From Haematobia irritans (Eukaryota > Arthropoda > Insecta > Diptera > Muscidae): a DNA stretch of 64,000 nt. This document shows, piece after piece, positions 58,419 to 64,000 of this stretch. Under the pieces are notes generated by a model, which ran no database searches, was not told the origin of the DNA, and worked only from the letters and a program-made list of their open reading frames with translations. Within the stretch, counting starts at the first letter, position 1. Every line of letters starts with the position of its first letter. The DNA is taken from NCBI RefSeq assembly GCF_050003625.1, contig NC_134397.1:224316537-224380536 (forward strand). Direction: 5' to 3'. A program made the position numbers and the translations under genes.

Positions 58419-60286
58419 AACAAGTATATACGGCCGTAAGTTCGGCCAGGCCGAATCTTATGTACCCTCCACCATGGATTGCGTAGAAACTTCTACGAAA
58501 GACTGCCATCCACAATCGAATTACTAGGGTTGTGGTATCTTAAAACTTCTTAACATCGTTTTCTAAATTGTGAGTTAGTCAATACGTGGTATATATTAGA
58601 CAAAAAAGTTATGTATAGTTAAGTCTACAAATAATTACGAATCGATATGGACTTTTTGCACGGTACGTAGAGTGCCAGAATTGAAATATGGTGGGGGTCG
58701 CTTATACAATTATGAACTTGATATGGACCAATTTTTGTGTGATTGGAAATCGATTTATCTGAGGGATATATATAACTATAGACCGATATGGGCCTAGTTA
58801 CGCACGGTTGTTAACGACCATATACTAGCACAATGTACCAAATTTCAACTCACTCGGATGAAATTTGCTCCTCCAAGAGGCTCCAAAACCAAATCTCGGG
58901 ATCGGTTTATATGGGGCTTTATATGATTATTTACTGATATGGACCACTTGTGGCATGGTTGTTAAATATCATATACGATCACCACGTACCAAATTTCAAG
59001 CAGATCGGATGAATTTTGCTTCTCCAAAAGGCACCGGAGGTCAAATGTGGGGATCGGTTTACATGGGATCTATATATAATTATGGGCTGATAGGAACCAA
59101 TTCCTGCATGGTTGTTGGATACCATATACTAACATCACGTACCAAATTTAAACTGAATCAGATGAAATTTGGTCTTCCAAGAGGCTCCGGAGGTCAAATC
59201 TGGTGATCGGTTTATATGGGGGCTATATATAATTATGGACCGATGTGGACCAATTTTTGCATAGTTGTTAGAGACCATATACTAACACCATGTACCAAAT
59301 TTCAGCCGGATCGGATGAAATTTGCTTCTCTTAGAGGCCTCGCAAACCAAATCGGGGGATCGGTTTATATGGGGGCTATATATAATTATGGACCGATGTG
59401 GACCAATTTTTGCATGGTTGTTAGAGACCATATACTAACACCATGTACCAAATTTCAGCCGGATCGGATGAAATTTGCTTCTCTTAGAGGCCTCGCAAGC
59501 CAAAATTTGGGGGTCCGTTTATACACACAAAAAAAATTTTTTCTGATTCAATCACGAAATTAATTGATCCAATTAATTTTTTAATTGAAATGTCTTCAAT
59601 CACGAAAATGATAGTATCAATCACAGTTTTAGTTGGGCATAGAAAAAATTCTTGATTAAAAAATTTATTGATTTCATTACCAAATTTCAATTAATTTTTT
59701 AATTGATTCAATTAAAAATTTAATTGATGTTGATTGCAAAACTCAATTAATTTAGTAATTAAAAAAGGTAACTATTTTCAATTACATTCTGAATTGGCTT
59801 AGAATTTTTATTTGGATTAACAATTGATTGTTTGAAAAAAAAAATTTAATGTATCAATTAAATTTTTAATTAAAAATTTTAAAATTTTCAATCATTGACT
59901 AAATTAACTTAAAGTTTCTATCTTGATTAAAAAGTTTATTGTACCAATTAATTTATTAATTGAAAAAAATTTCAACTTCAATTAACTTTTTAATTGGAAA
60001 TATTTTGGTGATATTTTTTTCTGTGTATGGACCGATATGGACCATTTGCAATACCATCCGACCTACGTCAATAACAACTACTTGTGCGAAGTTTCAAGTC
60101 GATAGCTTGTTTCGTTCGGAAGTTAGCGTGATTTCAACAGACGGACGGACATGCTCAGATCGACTCAGAATTTTACCACGACCCAGATTATATATACTTT
60201 ATGGGGTCTAACAGCAATATATCGATGTGTTACAAACGGAATGACAAAGTTAATATACCCCCCATCCTATGATGGAGGGTATACAA
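58419..60286 (-). mobile_element. DINE-1/Helentron-like element, family 1 (copy 2), with nested MITE
   Basis: Tandem copy of 46143-48010. Confidence 0.78.
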
Positions 60287-61930
60287 ATAAAAGAAATAAA
60301 AACTTCATTGCACTTGAAAATGTAACTAATTCAAAAATTAACTAATACTATTATCGTTTTCATCATATTAAAAAATAAAGTCAATTGATAAAATGATTGA
60401 AATAGCTTATGTTTTTAATTAAATTATTAAAATAAATAAAATATTTCCGATTAAAAAAACAATAATAACAAATTATAATCGAAAATAATTAGTTGCATAC
60501 TATTCCTTGGCTCACTAGATTTTGCCTTAAATTATAAAATTAATTGAGTTTTTCAACCAAAATCAATTAAATGTTTAATTGAAACAATTAGAAAATTAAT
60601 ATTTTTTTACAATTTTGTAATTCTAATTAATTGTGGGATTGATACTATATTTTTTTGTGATTGAAGAATTTTCAATTAAAGATAATTTCTATTAATTTCG
60701 TTTTAGAATCTTAAAAAAATGGTCTGTGTATTAATCACCAAAGTCAATTAAAAAATTAATTGATCCAATTAAAAATGTGATTAATATAACTAACTGTAAA
60801 TGATTTTTGTTTTGATTAGAAAATTGGTTAGTTTTGATTAGACAATTAAATTTTTAATTGAAAATGTTTTAAAATACAATTAAAAATTTAATTGGAAAAA
60901 CATTGGCGATATTTTTTCTGTGTCGTTTTCCTCACCGCTTTGAGACGTTTTTCCCAAGAGTGTTACATTTTTGTGGGACACTCCCTTGATAAACTATTAG
61001 TTTGTTTTCTTTTTTGTTTAGTCCATCATGGCTTGGGTATAAAGCACTAATTGAAAACAAGCCTATAGGTAAAAGTGTTTTTGTATATTTCCTTAATATA
61101 TTTATTTAAATAATTTGAAAATTTGTGTATATTCAGTAGATGCATATTTCAAATTAGGGGGTTCACATGCCAACCCTTGGTTTGGGCTATGTTTTTAGTT
61201 TGAGGAAAACGAATTGTTTTAAAATTCTTATACGAGGGAACAAATTCCGAACCCCAAAAGAAGCTAGCTTTGCCTTCGAATTGAAACCATTTTTTTCGTT
61301 AAAAACTTAACATGTGATCGATTTGATATTTTGTGATTTTTTTTTCTAATTTTTCTCAATATAATCATTCACATATTTGTAAAGTTATTATTAGAAACAA
61401 TAATTAATTATTAAAAGATATCATGCGCCTTGCTTTACAATTGTGCATTTCTTTTTTTGTATGATGGTACTAAAGTCACGTTCAAGTAATTGAAAAAAAA
61501 AAAAAAAAATATATATATATAAAAAAAAATTTAAGAGAAAATTTTTGGCGTATTTAAGAACCAAAACATAAAATAACCAATAATATATTATGCATGATTG
61601 TAGGGAATTTACAAAAATTACAACAACCAAAAAACAAAAAAAAATAAACGAGAAATAAACGAATAAAAACAACCAATACCAATTATTATTAGATTATGTA
61701 ATATGTTTATTTATTTAAATTTTTATTATAGTATTACAGTACATTTATTTTGTATTATTTAAATGTCGCGCAAATAATTATTAAAATAAATGTTACCATA
61801 TAATTAGTTTCATTATTTTGTGTACACCATTTTGTCTTAATAACACTACTATGTGTTTGGAAATAATGTTGGTTTTAGGATCTAATCACTTCGATTCGTC
61901 TGGAGGCGATTTTGGGTTTCAGGAACAGGC

Positions 61931-62206
61931 ACACACACACAAAAGTGTTTTTTTTTTGATTCAATCATGAAATTAATTGATCCAATTAATTTGTTTAATT
62001 GAAATATCTTCAATCACAGAAATGATAGTATCAATTAAAAAATCAATTGAAAGTCAATTAAAATATTAACTGATCCAATTAAAAAATTAATTGTTATCGA
62101 TTTTTGTTTCAATAAAAAAAAATTGTTGAATCAATAAAATTTTCATTGAATATTTTTAAAAACTTAATTAAGACTTTAAAATTTCGTTAATTTTTTTTTC
62201 TGTGTA
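61931..62206. mobile_element. AT-rich MITE (ACACA...TGTGT ends)
   Basis: Begins ACACACACACAAAAGTG, contains TGAAATTAATTGATCCAATT and ends TTTTTTTTTCTGTGTA. A shorter relative of 47250-47752. Confidence 0.6.
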
Positions 62207-62345
62207 GGTAATGTTTTGTTATTTGTTGGTAAGCGATGGCAACACTATACCACTATCAGCTAAGGATTTAGAAAAGATTTTAATTTGGCGACACGCCGCT
62301 AGCCTTAACGTTATTATGTAGGGGTTTTTAGCTTCTCCTAATGTT

Positions 62346-62475
62346 TGTGTTTGTAAAGAATCTTACAGTGTGTCCAATCGATACGACAATTCATTGATGA
62401 CTAAATAATCGATAAATGTGTTATCGATCCCATAAACATGCAGCAGTATCGATTATACCTTCGGACTTATAATGT
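62346..62475 (+). repeat. Partial copy of the 251-bp TIR element
   Basis: GTTTGTAAAGAATCTTACAG, TGACTAAATAATCGATAAAT and ATCCCATAAACATGCA match the left half of 33970-34220. The termini are missing. Confidence 0.65.
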
Positions 62476-62529
62476 GGTCAATAACAGGTTGGCTGACAAG
62501 TCCCCGGTCTAACAAAGAAAAACACATTT

Positions 62530-63866
62530 TTTATACCCTCCACCATAGGATGGGAGTATATTAACTTTGTCATTCCATTTGTAACACATCGAAATATTGC
62601 TCTAAGACCCCATAAAGTATATATATTCTGGGTCGTGGTGAAATTCTCGATCTGAGCATGTCCGTCCGTCCGTCTGTTGAAATCACGCTAACTTCCGAAC
62701 GAAACAAGCTATCGACTTGAAACTTGGCACAAGTAGTTGTTATTGATGTAGGTCGGATGGTATTGCAAATGGGCCTTATCGGTCCACTTTTACGTATAGC
62801 CCCCATATAAACGGACCAACGGACCGATCCTCTAAGAGAAGCAAATTTCATCCGATCCGGCTGAAATTTTGTACATGGTGTTAGTATATGGTATCTAACA
62901 ACCGTGCAAAAATTTGTCCACATCGGTCCAGAATTATATATAGCCCCCATATAAACCGATCCCCAGATTTGGCTTGCGGAGCCTCTATGACAAGCAAATT
63001 TCTTCCGATCCGGTTGAAATTAGGTACATGGTGTCAGCATATGATCTCTAACAACCATTCAAAAATTGGTCCAAATCGGTCCATAATTATATATAGCCCC
63101 TATATAAACCGATCCCCAGATTTGACCTCCGGAGCCTCGTGGAAGAGCAAAATTCAACCGATTCGGTTGAAATTTGGTACGTGGTGTTAATATATGGCCT
63201 CAAACACCCATGCAAAAATTGGTCGAAATCGGTCAATAATTATATATAGCCTCCATATAAACCGATCCCCAGATTTGACCTCCGGAGCCCTTTGGAAGAG
63301 CAAAATTCATCCGATTCGGTTGAAATTTGGTACGTGATGTTAGTATATGATATTTAAAAACCATGCCAAAAGTGGTCCATATCAGTCCATAATCATATAT
63401 AGCCCCCATATAAACCGATCATGAGATTTGGTTTTGGAGCCTCTTGGTGGAGCAAATTTCATCCGAGTCAGTTGAAATTTGGTACATTGTGCTAGTATAT
63501 GGCCGTTAACAACCATGCCTAACTAGGTCCATATCGGTCTATAGTTATATATAGCCCTCAGATAAATCGATCCCCAATCACAAAAAAATTGGTCCATATC
63601 ATAATTGTATATAGCCCCCATAAAAGCGACCCCCATACTTAAATTCTGGCTCTCTACGTACCGTGCAAAAGTCCATATCGATTGGTAATTATTTGTAGAC
63701 TTACCTATACATACCTTTTTTGTCTAATATGTACCACGCATGGACTAACTCACAATTTAGAAAACAGTGTTAACAAGTTTTAAGATACCACAACCTGAGT
63801 AATTCAGTTGTGGTGGAGGGTACATAAGATTCGGCCTGGCCGAACTTACGGCAGTATATACTTGTT
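62530..63866 (+). mobile_element. DINE-1/Helentron-like element, family 1, + orientation
   Basis: In sense order: TTTATACCCTCCACCATAGG, the DINE block CCATAAAGTATATATATTCT, the microsatellite GTCCGTCCGTCCGTCTG, 153-bp units, then GTGGAGGGTACATAAGATTC with the hairpin TTCGGCCTGGCCGAA and ATATACTTGTTTT. This copy shows the family's architecture most clearly. Confidence 0.8.
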
Positions 63867-63885
63867 TTTGTCAAATTCGTTTTTA

Positions 63886-64000
63886 TTATTCAACATAGTT
63901 CCCTTCAAGAGCGATACAACGATTATAACGACCTTCCAATTTTGTGATACCATTTTGGTGGTACTCCTTCGGTTTTGCCTCAAAATAGGTCTCAGTTTCG
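63886..64000 (-). pseudogene. Mariner transposase C terminus, cut by the window edge
   Basis: The minus frame reads TYFEAKPKEYHQNGITKLEG then RYNRCIALEGNYVE and a TAA at 63886-63888, the typical end of mariner transposases. The rest lies beyond the window, so whether the element is intact cannot be judged. Confidence 0.75.

Larger units (their letters stand above)
49576..61854. repeat. 12.28-kb tandem segment, copy 2
   Basis: Direct copy of 37300-49575. The only difference I found is A17 at about 61493-61509 against A16 at 49217-49232. It ends at ACTATGT (61848-61854). Only GT is shared at the junction, so there are no long flanking repeats. Confidence 0.95.

Overview
The window looks like nuclear DNA of a calyptrate fly, probably a muscid (Musca/Stomoxys-like). 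It is AT-rich and intron-bearing, and it is crowded with Diptera-type repeats: DINE-1/Helentron-like elements, a 29-bp AT-rich satellite, mariner and hAT relics, a tRNA-derived SINE, copia, and a 17.6/297-type gypsy element. The species assignment is inference from repeat style and protein similarity only.

Only one host protein-coding gene was found, and it can be assembled nearly end to end on the + strand. It is the fly orthologue of the Sac-domain phosphatidylinositol 4-phosphatase INPP5F/Sac2. Eleven exons join in frame with GT-AG introns: 5098-5194, 14246-14910, 14971-15265, 15334-15854, 15921-15991, 17417-17653, 17718-18034, 18100-18227, 20576-21243, 40994-41138 and 41219-41350. They give a predicted protein of 1091 residues; the human protein is about 1130. 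The catalytic CX5R cysteine falls at residue 461. Exon 16936-17151 resembles exon 6 (17417-17653), has the same 2/2 phase, and looks like a mutually exclusive alternative.

Layout. 1-5097: upstream region with a truncated LINE, a MITE relic and an X-box-like palindrome. 5195-14245 (intron 1): SINE pieces, a DINE element, a 29-bp satellite array invaded by a DD41D mariner, and two copies of a TIR element. 14246-18227: compact exon cluster. 18228-20575 (intron 8): DINE element plus an inverted satellite patch. 21244-40993 (intron 9): a TE graveyard holding copia, mariner, a non-LTR RT gene, a tRNA-Trp-primed LTR relic split by an almost pristine 6.2-kb errantivirus-like gypsy element, RT relics, hAT and a second DINE family. 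37300-61854: two direct copies of a 12.28-kb segment differing, as far as I can see, by one A in a homopolymer; each carries the last two INPP5F exons. 61855-64000: a MITE, a DINE element on + and the end of a mariner transposase.

The gene and the repeats do not form a pathway. The repeats mainly explain the long introns and probably the duplicated 3' end. No tRNA, rRNA, CRISPR array or prokaryotic-type operon was seen.
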